Shown here: positions 35,383 to 43,849 of the stretch, piece after piece
Numbering within the stretch: the stretch's first letter is position 1
Layout of the letters: each line of letters opens with the position of its first letter
Assembly (NCBI GenBank): GCA_900177435.1
Contig: FXAI01000004.1
Span: 334,821-398,820 of the forward strand
Source of the DNA: Alteromonadaceae bacterium Bs31
GTDB taxonomy: Bacteria; Pseudomonadota; Gammaproteobacteria; Pseudomonadales; Cellvibrionaceae
Reading direction: 5' to 3'
DNA: 64,000 nt
The notes under the pieces: generated by a model
Told to the model about the DNA's origin: nothing
The model's input: the letters and a program-made list of their open reading frames with translations, nothing else
The model's database searches: none
Made by a program: the position numbers and the translations under genes

Positions 35383-36027
35383 ATGTTTTATAAAGTATTA
35401 ATTCGTTGGTTTGTGTTTGGCACTGTACTGTGGGCCAGTGTTACCAGCGCTTTCGCAGAGACACATAAGGAGAAGGTATTGCTGGTAGTGGGCGACAGTC
35501 TTAGTGCCGCCTATAACCTTGCTGAGGAGCAGGGCTGGGTGCATTTGTTGGCTGAGCGTTTGTCGTCTCATAAAAACCCTCATTTCGCCTCCTATAAGGT
35601 AGTAAACGCCTCCGCAGGCGGAGCTACATCTGCAGCGGCTTTACAAGCATTGCCGCCTTTACTTGAACAATATAAACCAAGCTTGGTGATATTGGCGATG
35701 GGGGCCAATGATGGGCTGCAAGGTAAGCCAGTGCCCTACATTACCAACAACTTGCGAAGCTTGATTGAGCACAGTAAAAGCGCTGGTGCAGAAGTCATGC
35801 TCACTGGTATACGGCTTCCCCCCAATTTTGGCAAGCGCTACACCGAACCCTTCTTTAATCAATACGGGCAATTGGCGAAAGAGTATCAATTAGCGCTGGT
35901 ACCTTTTTTACTTGAAGGTGTAGCAGGCAATAACCAGTTAATGCAGGCTGACCGTTTACATCCGACAGCAGAAGCGCAAGCGATTATTCTGGAAACCGTG
36001 TGGCAAACACTGGAGGGAATGATGTAG
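35383..36027 (+). CDS. tesA: TesA, periplasmic SGNH lysophospholipase / thioesterase / arylesterase
   Basis: A signal peptide ends with TSAFA at residue 25. The catalytic elements of the SGNH fold are present: GDSL (37-40, Ser39), Gly80 in the ASAGG stretch, GAND (107-110), and Asp190 with His193 in ADRLHP. The mature protein is about 189 residues, as in the family. It hydrolyses acyl-CoA and other esters and lysophospholipids in the periplasm. It is divergent from ybbA with only about 16 bp between the preferred starts, so the two promoters must lie inside each other's coding regions. Confidence 0.93.
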   Translation: MFYKVLIRWFVFGTVLWASVTSAFAETHKEKVLLVVGDSLSAAYNLAEEQGWVHLLAERLSSHKNPHFASYKVVNASAGGATSAAALQALPPLLEQYKPSLVILAMGANDGLQGKPVPYITNNLRSLIEHSKSAGAEVMLTGIRLPPNFGKRYTEPFFNQYGQLAKEYQLALVPFLLEGVAGNNQLMQADRLHPTAEAQAIILETVWQTLEGMM

Positions 36028-36144
36028 TGCGCTACGATGTTAAATTAGGCAGAACTAAGGAAATTAAAATAAAGAAAATGCAAATACTTTGAATGACGAG
36101 CGAACGTTGCTAAAGTTTTAAACATCAATCACAAGGAGCGCATA

Positions 36145-37173
36145 GTGCCAAAAAGGAAGCCATTGATTGCCGGCATTTTTGTTGTTTTACTCACCAGTTT
36201 TGCTCTCTACTTTTATCGTTTAAATGATCAGGTGGCAGAGGTACAGGTTGAACCAATTGCTCAGCTCGCAGAAGAGCGCACTCCTGCCTTGCAGGATAAG
36301 CCTGGCGACCTTGTGCCTGCCACAGTAAGCCTTGGCGTAAAGGAGCCTGAACCAGAAGCCACGGAGGAAACGCCATCTACCGCCGAGAAGAAGCCTAAAA
36401 ATCGAAAATTAAAGCCATTAAAAGAAAGAAATTACCGGGTCGACGAAGCTCAGATTCAATCAACACTGGAGTCTCTAGAAGCGGAGTATCGCTTAACGGA
36501 TGACCCCGAAACCGCTTTTAAGCTCGCTCGAATCTACGCCAGGTGCAAACGAATACCTATGGAATGGGATGCTTTTCAGGCGTGGCACCAAAAAAATTAC
36601 GAAAGATATGCTCCATCGTCCAATTTTGATGCTGTGGATGCCATGCAAAGTGCAGACGCCCAAGCCTATGAACAGTGCAGTGCTTTTCTGGCGAGTCATC
36701 CGGAAATAGACTTCAGTGAAAAGTACCTCGAATACCTGGAAAAATCTGCCTATGCCGACGGTTTCCCGGAGGCTTTGGCGGAGCTTGCCAGAGCCGGGGA
36801 GTTTGCACAAAAGTTAACAGTAATGCCGGATGAACAAAGTACGGAAATTAAAACAGAATTAGGCGAACGTTTGCTGGAGGCGCGAGCGAGTTGCTCCAAG
36901 GCTGTGATGGGGGAGCTTGCCTTTCGCCGGGGGGAAGGCGAGAACTGGATCATGCCTGTTGATGTGCCAAAAGGGCAGCATATTTATGCAATGCTGTGGA
37001 CGTATGGTGCCATAGAGAAATTTATCGAAAAGGCAGGCAAACTTCATATGGGAATGCATTCGTCCAGATTAAAAAGAATTGCCAGAGATTATGAATTAAC
37101 CGACGAGCAGGTAGAGCAGTCGGTTAAAAACGGCAAGCGTTATTTCAGGGCCTTTTGTACAGAGAAACTATAG
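36145..37173 (+). CDS. Unknown anchored protein with a helical-repeat periplasmic domain
   Basis: GTG start, with AAGGAG 6 nt upstream. Residues 8-24 are an uncleaved-looking membrane helix after a basic PKRKP. A Pro/Glu/Lys-rich linker follows to about residue 90, then about 250 mostly helical residues (DDPETAFKLARIYARCKR looks like a TPR- or Sel1-type helix pair). Five Cys are in the domain. No enzyme motif is seen. It is probably inner-membrane anchored and periplasmic, and stands alone between tesA and the tRNA-Ser gene. I do not recognise the family. Confidence 0.75.
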   Translation: MPKRKPLIAGIFVVLLTSFALYFYRLNDQVAEVQVEPIAQLAEERTPALQDKPGDLVPATVSLGVKEPEPEATEETPSTAEKKPKNRKLKPLKERNYRVDEAQIQSTLESLEAEYRLTDDPETAFKLARIYARCKRIPMEWDAFQAWHQKNYERYAPSSNFDAVDAMQSADAQAYEQCSAFLASHPEIDFSEKYLEYLEKSAYADGFPEALAELARAGEFAQKLTVMPDEQSTEIKTELGERLLEARASCSKAVMGELAFRRGEGENWIMPVDVPKGQHIYAMLWTYGAIEKFIEKAGKLHMGMHSSRLKRIARDYELTDEQVEQSVKNGKRYFRAFCTEKL

Positions 37174-37363
37174 GGAGCTCTGATTAAGTCCAAGATGCCT
37201 CTGGCTTCTCGGGTTTTTTCTGTTCGTGGTCAGGATCGCCAGCTGCTTAGTTTTTACCAAACAATTTAAGTAGCTGGCTGGGCTTGATTAGAACTTCCTT
37301 TGCTACAGCCGTGCGTGAATTAGCAAAGCACGGCAAGCACAGCAATAAATCACCGCGAAACTA

Positions 37364-37391
37364 TTGCCACAAACCTTCACCTATGTATAAT
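37364..37391 (+). promoter_or_regulatory. Sigma-70 promoter of tRNA-Ser
   Basis: TTGCCA (37364-37369) and TATAAT (37386-37391) are separated by 16 bp. The tRNA starts 12 bp after the -10 box. The GC-rich bases just after the -10 (GCCCCCC) resemble the discriminator of stringently controlled stable-RNA promoters. Confidence 0.8.
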
Positions 37392-37403
37392 TGCCCCCCT
37401 TCC

Positions 37404-37491
37404 GGTGGGCTGGCTGAGTGGTCGAAAGCGGCGGTCTTGAAAACCGTTGGGTGTAACAGCCCCTGGGGTTCGAATCCCTAGCCCACCGCCA
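37404..37491 (+). tRNA. tRNA-Ser (anticodon TGA)
   Basis: The acceptor stem GGTGGGC pairs with GCCCACC, followed by discriminator G and an encoded CCA. The D-arm contains GCTGAGTGGTCGAAAGC. The anticodon loop CTTGAAA gives TGA, which reads UCA-type serine codons. A long variable arm typical of serine tRNA and the T-arm GGTTCGAATCC follow. Total 88 nt with CCA. Confidence 0.97.
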
Positions 37492-37553
37492 TTAAACGAA
37501 AAAACCGCCCTTGTGGCGGTTTTTTTGTTTAACAGGTGAGCATAGGGTGAGAA
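37473..37553 (+). repeat. tRNA-Ser 3' end plus terminator, copy 1 of an 81-bp direct repeat
   Basis: These 81 bp cover the tRNA T-arm/acceptor 3' half, the terminator and about 25 bp beyond. They recur at 37679-37759 with about two differences. Weaker similarity continues after both copies (CCCAGAG..GC.CCTGCGC and GCGGCATTAAT.CATCC), giving a tandem duplication with a 206-bp period. Confidence 0.85.
37495..37530 (+). terminator. tRNA-Ser terminator
   Basis: AAAAAACCGCC, loop CTTGT, GGCGGTTTTTTT: a rho-independent hairpin a few bases after the tRNA CCA end. It is repeated at about 37704-37733 as part of the duplication. Confidence 0.9.
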
Positions 37554-37678
37554 CCCCCCAGAGCCGCCCCTGCGCTCGCGGCATTAATACATCCGTGCAT
37601 GTTGTTCGACAAAACGCCGGGAGCGTTTTGGTCCGCCGAAGGGCGCCCGCAGGGTCGAGCGCAGGAAGCGCGAGAGAC

Positions 37679-37759
37679 AATCCCTAGCCCACCGCCATTA
37701 AACGAAAAAACCGCCCTTGTGGCGGTTTTTTCGTTTAACAGGTGAGCATAGGGTGAGAA
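37679..37759 (+). repeat. tRNA-Ser 3' end plus terminator, copy 2 of the 81-bp direct repeat
   Basis: Second copy of the tRNA 3' segment and terminator, with no tRNA 5' half in front, so it is not a functional tRNA. The sequence between the copies includes a GC-rich hairpin (AAAACGC..GCGTTTT, 37611-37629) and no gene. It looks like an att-type duplication at a tRNA, or a simple local tandem duplication. Confidence 0.8.
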
Positions 37760-37809
37760 GCCCAGAGTCGCTCCTGCGCATTCCTGTGTCTGCGGCATTA
37801 ATGCATCCA

Positions 37810-37980
37810 TATACCGTAGATCCTGTACAAATGCGCTCTATGGCATCCATGCCACCGCGCTATACCGTACATCCTGTACAAATGCGCTCTATGGCATCCA
37901 TGCCATCGCGCTATACTGTACATCCTGTACAAATGCGCTCTATGGCATCCATGCCACCGCGCTATACCGTACATCCTGTA
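37810..37980. repeat. 51-bp palindrome-rich tandem repeat, about 3.3 copies
   Basis: Units begin at 37810, 37861, 37912 and 37963 (the last is partial). Each holds two inverted repeats, GTACA-TCC-TGTAC and ATGGCA-TCC-ATGCCA, both centred on TCC. Because 51 is divisible by three, the + strand reads as a 17-residue peptide repeat (MRSMASMPPRYTVHPVQ), but there is no start signal or gene-like context, so I take it as non-coding. It lies between the tRNA-Ser duplication and the rne terminator. Confidence 0.85.
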
Positions 37981-37992
37981 AAGACCAAATAA

Positions 37993-38019
37993 AAAAGCCC
38001 GCTATAAAAGCGGGCTTTT
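37993..38019 (-). terminator. rne terminator (could act on both strands)
   Basis: AAAAGCCCGC, a 7-nt loop, GCGGGCTTTT. On the minus strand it lies 15 bp after the rne stop and runs into a T-rich tail. The A/T tracts on both sides mean it could also stop transcription from the left. Confidence 0.85.
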
Positions 38020-38033
38020 GGGCTTACCTAAGT

Positions 38034-40877
38034 TTAAGACTCAACAATTGATTCGCTGGAACCAGACTTGGCTTCCTCTGCTTGCCTGCGCGCGGCACGC
38101 GGGTCGTTTGTTGGGCGTTTGAGGTCTCTGGGCTTGCGTTCTATTTTTGCTGGCTCCGACGTATCTAGAGGGCGTCCCATCGCCACATCAACATTAACGC
38201 TGGTAACAGCCATGTTGCTGTTAACGGGCTTGGGTTTATAGCGCGGATCGTTGGTAGCTCGGCCGACAGCTCGCGGGGCTTCAGGCTCCATGGTGTTGTC
38301 AGCAACCGTTTCGTTAGGCTCTGATTTAAGCTGTTCGGCATTGTCAGTGATGTCTCTGTTTACTGCTTCTACCTCGACGCTCGCGGGCTTTTGCTCTTCT
38401 TGGCTGATTTGAGGCTTCGCCTCAGTTTCAGTTTGTGTTTCAGCAGCAATGGTTTCCGTTTTTGCTTGAGGGGCTTCTATTACCTCTTCGGTCTTTGCTG
38501 CAAGGGGTGCTTCAGATGCGGGTTGTGAAGGCGCCGATTCAATATTGGCAGGTGTTTGTACAGCAGCTTCTGGTGCAGCAGGAACTTGCTCAGCTACCGG
38601 AGATTCTTGCTCTGCAGTAAGGTTTTCCGGCTGCTCTGCAGTTTGTTTTTCTGCTTGATCGCTGCGGTTGTCTCTTGAGCGGCTGTTTCGGTTACGGTTT
38701 CGTCGATTGCCCTTGGGGTTTGTTTCTTTGGGGCTATCTTTATTTTCGTCCGTGTTTACTGGCTCTGCTGCATCCAGGGAGTCGTTGACGTCCTGGTTTA
38801 GGCCTGCTTCAACCTCGGGCAAAGGGCCTCTCTGACGCTGTTGCGGGCGGCCGCGCTTGTTGGAAGGGCGCTTGTTTGGGCGGTCTTCTTTAGTATTGCT
38901 GTTGTCGTTTTCCGCAGACACTGTTTGTTGCTTTTCTGAACGCTCAGTGGACTCATCGCGACGACGGTTACTACCGCCGCGCTTGCGGCGCTCTGGTTTA
39001 CCCGGCTTGCTGTTGGAGTCTCTCTGGTTGCGACTTTTTTCGTCGCCCTTTTGATTGTCCTGTTTTGCCTGGGGGTCGCGATCCTGACGGTTCCTCGGTT
39101 TGCGATTGCGGTTAGCGTTACCGCCTTTTTTATGTTGGCCGCGACTCTGATTCTTCACCGGTTTTTTGGCCGGCTTTTCCTCAGTTGTAAACAGTTCTTT
39201 GAGTGCTGCCAGCAATTTGCTGATAAGGCCTGGCTCTTGAGGTGCTTTACGTGGCTCTGGCGCTGGTTGTGTCGGTGCCACTTGCTGCACTGCTGGCTTG
39301 CTGCGTTGAGGAGCAGGTGTAGTGGTCTGTGTTTCAGTACTTTCTAACTCGTCTGCCTGAGCACTCAGTTCAATCTGGTAGCTGACTTCGTTAGTGGATT
39401 CGTCGTCGTCACGCAGGCGCATAACCTCGAAATGGGGAGTTACCATTTCCTCTTTGGGCAGAATGGCCACGCGAGTGTCGTGTCTTTGCTCTATTTGAGA
39501 AATGGTTCGACGCTTTTCGTTAAGCAGGTAAGTCGCCACTTTTACGGGCACAATTGCGCGAATTTCAGCGCTACGTTCTTTCTGTGCTTCTTCTTCAACG
39601 AGTCGAAGAATTGAAAGGGCGATATTTTTTGTGCCGCGAATGGTTCCCTGGCCACTACAGCGAGGGCAGACCTTGGAGGTAGTTTCCCCAAGAGAAGGGC
39701 GCAAGCGTTGGCGGGACATCTCCAGCAGACCAAAACGTGAGATGCGGCCGATTTGCACGCGCGCTCTATCCATTTTCAGGGCTTCGCGCATACGGTTTTC
39801 TACTGCGCGTTGATTGCGTACCGGCTGCATATCAATAAAGTCGATAACAACCAGGCCGCCCATATCTCGCAAGCGTAACTGACGTGCAATTTCGTCGGCG
39901 GCTTCGAGGTTGGTTTGCAGTGCGGTTTCTTCAATATCCCCACCTTTTGTCGCACGTGAGGAGTTGATATCAATACTGATAAGGGCTTCTGTAACGTCAA
40001 TGACGATGGAGCCACCGGAAGGCAGTTTTACTTCACGCTCGAAAGCGGTTTCGATCTGGCCTTCTATCTGGAAGCGGTTAAACAGCGGTACCGCTTCTTC
40101 GTAGAGCTTAACTTTGCTGCGGTAATTCGGCATTACCTGCTGAACAAAATTAGTTGCCAGGTTGAAGGCATCTGGGGCGTCTACGATAACTTCACCGATG
40201 TCTGGGCGCAGGTAATCCCGGATTGCACGAATAATGACATTGCTCTCCTGAAACAGGAAGCAGGGCGCTTTGGATTCGTCGGCAGCTTTTTTGATATTGT
40301 TCCACAGCAGCGTGAGATAATTCATATCCCATTGCAGCTCTTCACTTGAGCGGCCAACACCTGCAGTACGGACGATAATACCCATGCCTTCGGGAATATC
40401 TACGTCAGAGAGGGCGTCTTTGAGTTCGGAGCGGTCATCGCCATCAATTCGGCGAGAAATGCCACCTGCGCGAGGGTTGTTTGGCATTAACACCAAATAA
40501 CGGCCAGCGAGGCTGATGAAGGTGGTGAGTGCCGCACCTTTGTTACCACGCTCTTCTTTATCCACCTGAACAATGACTTCCATCCCTTCTTTAACCACAT
40601 CCTTGATGCGTATGCGGCCTTCGATTTCCTTGGGCTGCTTAATAAAGTATTCGCGGGAGATTTCTTTTAGTGGGAGGAAGCCGTTGCGGCCGGTGTCATA
40701 TTCAACAAAGGCGGCTTCTAGGGAGGGTTCGATGCGGGTGATTTTTGCTTTATAGATATTGGCTTTTTTCTGCTCTCGCAGGCGATTTTCAATATCCAGA
40801 TCGTATAACCATTGACCATCTACTAATGCGACACGCAGCTCTTCGGGCTGAGTGGCATTGATGAGCATTCTTTTCAT
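38034..40877 (-). CDS. rne: Ribonuclease E
   Basis: Endoribonuclease that organises the RNA degradosome. I start at 40877 ([21 protein letters not shown], the family's standard N-terminus) rather than an in-frame ATG nine codons earlier. The S1 domain occupies about 35-120. The catalytic domain carries the Mg-binding aspartates in [18 protein letters not shown] and LVVIDFIDM, and the Zn-link CPRCSGQG near 400-410. From about 510 on, the protein is a disordered scaffold: Arg/Lys/Asn/Gln-rich RNA-binding tracts, then Glu/Ala/Pro-rich sequence. Near the end are two RxTNDPR motifs ([16 protein letters not shown]). NDPR motifs in pseudomonad RNase E have been linked to PNPase binding, if I recall correctly. 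Length is 947 residues. Confidence 0.97.
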   Translation of the reverse strand: MKRMLINATQPEELRVALVDGQWLYDLDIENRLREQKKANIYKAKITRIEPSLEAAFVEYDTGRNGFLPLKEISREYFIKQPKEIEGRIRIKDVVKEGMEVIVQVDKEERGNKGAALTTFISLAGRYLVLMPNNPRAGGISRRIDGDDRSELKDALSDVDIPEGMGIIVRTAGVGRSSEELQWDMNYLTLLWNNIKKAADESKAPCFLFQESNVIIRAIRDYLRPDIGEVIVDAPDAFNLATNFVQQVMPNYRSKVKLYEEAVPLFNRFQIEGQIETAFEREVKLPSGGSIVIDVTEALISIDINSSRATKGGDIEETALQTNLEAADEIARQLRLRDMGGLVVIDFIDMQPVRNQRAVENRMREALKMDRARVQIGRISRFGLLEMSRQRLRPSLGETTSKVCPRCSGQGTIRGTKNIALSILRLVEEEAQKERSAEIRAIVPVKVATYLLNEKRRTISQIEQRHDTRVAILPKEEMVTPHFEVMRLRDDDESTNEVSYQIELSAQADELESTETQTTTPAPQRSKPAVQQVAPTQPAPEPRKAPQEPGLISKLLAALKELFTTEEKPAKKPVKNQSRGQHKKGGNANRNRKPRNRQDRDPQAKQDNQKGDEKSRNQRDSNSKPGKPERRKRGGSNRRRDESTERSEKQQTVSAENDNSNTKEDRPNKRPSNKRGRPQQRQRGPLPEVEAGLNQDVNDSLDAAEPVNTDENKDSPKETNPKGNRRNRNRNSRSRDNRSDQAEKQTAEQPENLTAEQESPVAEQVPAAPEAAVQTPANIESAPSQPASEAPLAAKTEEVIEAPQAKTETIAAETQTETEAKPQISQEEQKPASVEVEAVNRDITDNAEQLKSEPNETVADNTMEPEAPRAVGRATNDPRYKPKPVNSNMAVTSVNVDVAMGRPLDTSEPAKIERKPRDLKRPTNDPRAARRQAEEAKSGSSESIVES

Positions 40878-41726
40878 GGAGTTGTCTCGTGTGAGCACGA
40901 GCAAAGGAAGCGAGCACCACTATGAAATGGCGAACACGAGAATCTGTCGAAGCGACGGTATCGCTTCGGGCTTAATTCCAGGCGTAACAATGTGTGCGCA
41001 ACAGTGTAGCTTGCGCAGATATTACTCTGATTTTAAGGGAGTTATGGCTTTCTAAATAACTCACGTATGCCCTTACAGTTTCAACTATTGTTCAGCGTAT
41101 GTGCCGAAAAATAGGGGTGTTCAACGGAGGCCGCTTTGAAGGGAGAGAGTTAGAAATGGAAAGCCTGAATAACAGTTTTGTAGGGCTTTCCGATCTTACC
41201 TTTTCTTACCTGTAATCTCTTACTGGTTAGTGCTTGCTCGAAGTCCTGCTGGATGTTTACTACCAGCTGCGTGGCTTCGATGGCGAGCTTAATCGCTTAT
41301 ACAATCTCGCGGTTCCCATTTACCAATTGCTCTTGTTAGCGTGGTAACGGTTTAAAAAGGTTCTCTGCCGGATTCAAACCAGCCTTATCATTTCAAATGC
41401 AATGCACGACAACGCTTGGCCGTGCTTAAGTTGCAATTTTCGCTCAAGCTATAGTTATATCTTGAGCACCTTAAAAATTCTTTTGCCCGGCCCCTGGATT
41501 CTCTGTTGATTGGGGAAGCAGGCTTGTATTGAGTGTGGCTTTAGCGACTTAAAAAACACTATAAAGTGATTTACATCACTGACAGAGTCGGTACAAGTCT
41601 TGCTGCGCCTCACCGCCGAAGCATAGCACTGTTATCGCAGCCTTTCAATTATGGGGCCTTTAATGTAAGCAAGTACTTTCCGGTGGGCTTGTTTAGGGCT
41701 TATTATGCCTGCCTTTCGGCTGCAAA
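40878..41726. other. Long intergenic region between divergent rne and rluC
   Basis: About 850 bp without a convincing gene. In E. coli the same divergent pair is separated by a long rne leader used for autoregulation. A GGAAAGCC / GGCTTTCC inverted repeat (8-bp stem) lies at about 41158-41191 and could fold in the rne leader. On the minus strand at about 41370-41150 one can read protein-like sequence broken by stops (IKLAIEATQLVVNIQQDF, then QALTSKRLQVRKGKIGKPYK), possibly a dead gene fragment. Confidence 0.5.
41565..41580. promoter_or_regulatory. CRP/FNR-family binding-site candidate upstream of rluC
   Basis: AGTGATTTACATCACT is symmetric on both arms (AGTGAT/ATCACT). It fits the half-site spacing of both CRP (GTGA-N6-TCAC) and FNR (TGAT-N4-ATCA). 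It lies about 150 bp before rluC and about 700 bp before rne. Which gene it serves, if any, is unclear. Confidence 0.35.
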
Positions 41727-42692
41727 ATGAGACTCCCTAGCACGATGGCCAATAGTAATAAGGTTGAGCTGGTCACTATAAGTGACTCCGCTGAAGGCCA
41801 GCGGCTTGATAACTTTTTGATTACCCGCCTTAAGGGTGTACCGAAGTCGATGATCTACCGAATCATTCGTAAGGGAGAGGTGCGGGTGAATAAAGGGCGG
41901 GCCAAGCCGGAGCGTAAGCTGCAGGTGGGCGATGTGGTGCGGGTGCCTCCGGTGAGAATGGCCGAGGGCAAGGCTCCAGCACTTGCCAGTGATGGTTTGA
42001 AGCACTTGCTGGCAGATTCTGTGCTGTATGAGGATAGCGCTCTGATGGTGGTAAACAAGCCCTCCGGTTTGGCTGTTCACGGGGGCAGTGGTATAAGCCT
42101 TGGCCTGATCGAGTCACTAAGGCAGATGGCAGGGGAGAACAGTTATCTGGAGTTGGTTCACCGTCTGGACAGAGAAACATCTGGCTGTGTGTTGGTGGCC
42201 AAGAAACGCCCAATGCTGAAATACCTGCAAGCGCTTTTTCGCCTTGACGGTAAGGGTAAGCAAATAGACAAGCAGTACCTTGCCCTGGTTAAAGGGCGCT
42301 GGCCGAATCGAGCCAACTTTGTTGATGTTCCTTTGCAAAAAAACGAGTTGCAAAGTGGTGAGCGAATAGTGAGGGTAAGCCTTGAGGGTAAAGCCTCAAA
42401 AACAGCGTTTTCAGTAAACCGGCGCTATGAGCTTGCCACATTGGTTAATGCTTCGCCTATTACCGGGCGAACCCACCAGATTCGTGTACATGCACAATCC
42501 AAGGGCCACCCACTTGTGGGAGACGACAAATATGGTGACGACGAGTTTAATAAGTTGATGAAGCAAGCCGGTTGCAGGCGCTTGTTTCTTCATGCTGCTT
42601 CATTAGCGTTTAGTTTGCCCGATGGCACGCCTCTGAAGGTGGAGGCTCCGTTGCCGGACGAACTGCAAACTGTATTAACTAACCTGGAATAA
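41727..42692 (+). CDS. rluC: 23S rRNA pseudouridine synthase RluC
   Basis: It modifies U955, U2504 and U2580 (E. coli numbering) in 23S rRNA. An N-terminal S4 RNA-binding domain (residues about 25-75, RLDNFLITRLKGVPKSMIYR) is followed by the pseudouridine synthase domain with HRLDRETSG (145-153; Asp148 catalytic) and ITGRTHQIRVH. The length of 321 matches RluC and not RluA. ATG 41745 (MANSNKVEL) is a possible alternative start. The place opposite rne and ahead of a HAD phosphatase is conserved in gammaproteobacteria. Confidence 0.95.
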   Translation: MRLPSTMANSNKVELVTISDSAEGQRLDNFLITRLKGVPKSMIYRIIRKGEVRVNKGRAKPERKLQVGDVVRVPPVRMAEGKAPALASDGLKHLLADSVLYEDSALMVVNKPSGLAVHGGSGISLGLIESLRQMAGENSYLELVHRLDRETSGCVLVAKKRPMLKYLQALFRLDGKGKQIDKQYLALVKGRWPNRANFVDVPLQKNELQSGERIVRVSLEGKASKTAFSVNRRYELATLVNASPITGRTHQIRVHAQSKGHPLVGDDKYGDDEFNKLMKQAGCRRLFLHAASLAFSLPDGTPLKVEAPLPDELQTVLTNLE

Positions 42693-42694
42693 TC

Positions 42695-43339
42695 GTGCTT
42701 TATATATTTGATTGGGACGGTACTATCAGTAACTCCGCCGCGAAAATTGTGGCTTGTATGCTCTCGGCCACACGCGAGGTGGGCTTGCCGGATAGGAGTG
42801 ATGATGAGATTAAAAATATCATCGGTTTGGGCTTGCCCGAGGCTATTCGAATGTTGTACCCGCAGATAGAGGATAAGGATCTTGACGGTGTTCGGCATCA
42901 CTACTCCGGTTATTTTATGGATGCGGATGTTAAGCCTTCGCCTTTCTTTACCGGGGCGATGGAGACTATGCAGGCTCTCGCAGATGCGGGCCATAAAATA
43001 ACTGTTGCTACGGGCAAAAGCCGGAGAGGCTTGGATCGTGTATTGGCAAAATTGGAGCTGGATACCTTTTTTCATGGCAGCCGCTGTGCTGATGAAACCG
43101 CCTCCAAACCCAATCCTAAAATGCTTTTGGAGTTACTGGATGAATTTTCCTGTGATCCGCAGCAGGCAGTAATGATTGGTGATACAGAATACGATATGGC
43201 TATGGCCCAGGCTATTGACATGCCGCGAATTGCGGTCAGTTTTGGCGCCCATCATATTGATCGCCTGCGCCCCTACAAGCCGGTGCTGTGTGTTGATGAA
43301 TTTCCCAATATTTTAAATTGGCAGCAGCCCGGTGACTGA
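42695..43339 (+). CDS. HAD-superfamily phosphatase of the phosphoglycolate-phosphatase type
   Basis: GTG start 2 bp after the rluC stop. HAD motif I is DWDGT (Asp6 nucleophile, Asp8 acid). Motif II/III elements are ATGK and KPNP, and motif IV is GDTEYDMAMA. A helical cap domain lies in between (residues about 15-85). Members next to rluC are usually annotated as Gph-like or nucleotide phosphatases; the true substrate is unknown. It overlaps the next gene by 8 nt, so rluC, this gene and the GNAT gene form one operon. Confidence 0.88.
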   Translation: MLYIFDWDGTISNSAAKIVACMLSATREVGLPDRSDDEIKNIIGLGLPEAIRMLYPQIEDKDLDGVRHHYSGYFMDADVKPSPFFTGAMETMQALADAGHKITVATGKSRRGLDRVLAKLELDTFFHGSRCADETASKPNPKMLLELLDEFSCDPQQAVMIGDTEYDMAMAQAIDMPRIAVSFGAHHIDRLRPYKPVLCVDEFPNILNWQQPGD

Positions 43340-43829
43340 CAGCGAAATGCACGTCGTAAGAGCGGATTACTGCAAGACTCAGCACATACAAGCTATATCC
43401 GATTTAATGCTGGCTTATTCCTCGGATGTAATGGGCGGTGGCGAAGCGCTTGCTCTTGAGCACTGTATGAATATCGCTGCGGGCCTCGACAAGTATGGTC
43501 ACGCCTACACATTACTTGCTTTTGATGAAAATGGTTTGCCACTAGGCTTGGCGACTTCCATTCTTTCTTATTCTACGTTTAAGTTGCAGCCCGTTTTAAA
43601 TTTGCACGATTTTTTCGTTCTAGAAAAGGTGCGAGGCCGGGGCCTGGCTTTTATGCTGCTTGAGAATTTGGAAGTGCTCGCCAAGGAATTAGGCTGTTGC
43701 AAGCTCTCTCTGGAAGTGCTGAGTAATAATGAGCCTGCAAAACGCTGTTACCGCCGTTTTGGCTTTGAGCCATATGCGCTGGCCGAAGAGGCCGGCTGCG
43801 CGGAATTTTGGCAGAAAGTAATTCACTGA
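43332..43829 (+). CDS. GNAT-family N-acetyltransferase
   Basis: The GTG start overlaps the end of the HAD gene; ATG 43347 is an alternative. The GNAT fold is indicated by HDFFVLEKVRGRGLAFMLLENL, where RGRGLA is the acetyl-CoA pyrophosphate loop, and by LSLEVLSNNEPAKRCYRRFGF, motif B with the usual AKRCYRRFGF helix and strand. Length 165 is standard. The acceptor substrate is unknown. It ends 21 bp before the convergent yheS. Confidence 0.85.
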   Translation: MTDSEMHVVRADYCKTQHIQAISDLMLAYSSDVMGGGEALALEHCMNIAAGLDKYGHAYTLLAFDENGLPLGLATSILSYSTFKLQPVLNLHDFFVLEKVRGRGLAFMLLENLEVLAKELGCCKLSLEVLSNNEPAKRCYRRFGFEPYALAEEAGCAEFWQKVIH

Positions 43830-43849
43830 ATAGCGCCAAGCGCTGGCTT

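Noticed and set aside
37404-37760. Second tRNA-Ser gene in the duplicated segment
   Set aside because: Only the 3' quarter of the tRNA is repeated; the D-arm and anticodon arm are missing.
37810-37980. CRISPR array
   Set aside because: Units are contiguous 51-bp tandem repeats with no unique spacers and no cas genes nearby.
37717-37992. Open frame with a 17-residue peptide repeat (MRSMASMPPRYTVHPVQ)
   Set aside because: The repeat follows from a 51-bp DNA period divisible by three. There is no ribosome site, the frame begins within the tRNA terminator copy, and the DNA palindromes explain the conservation better.
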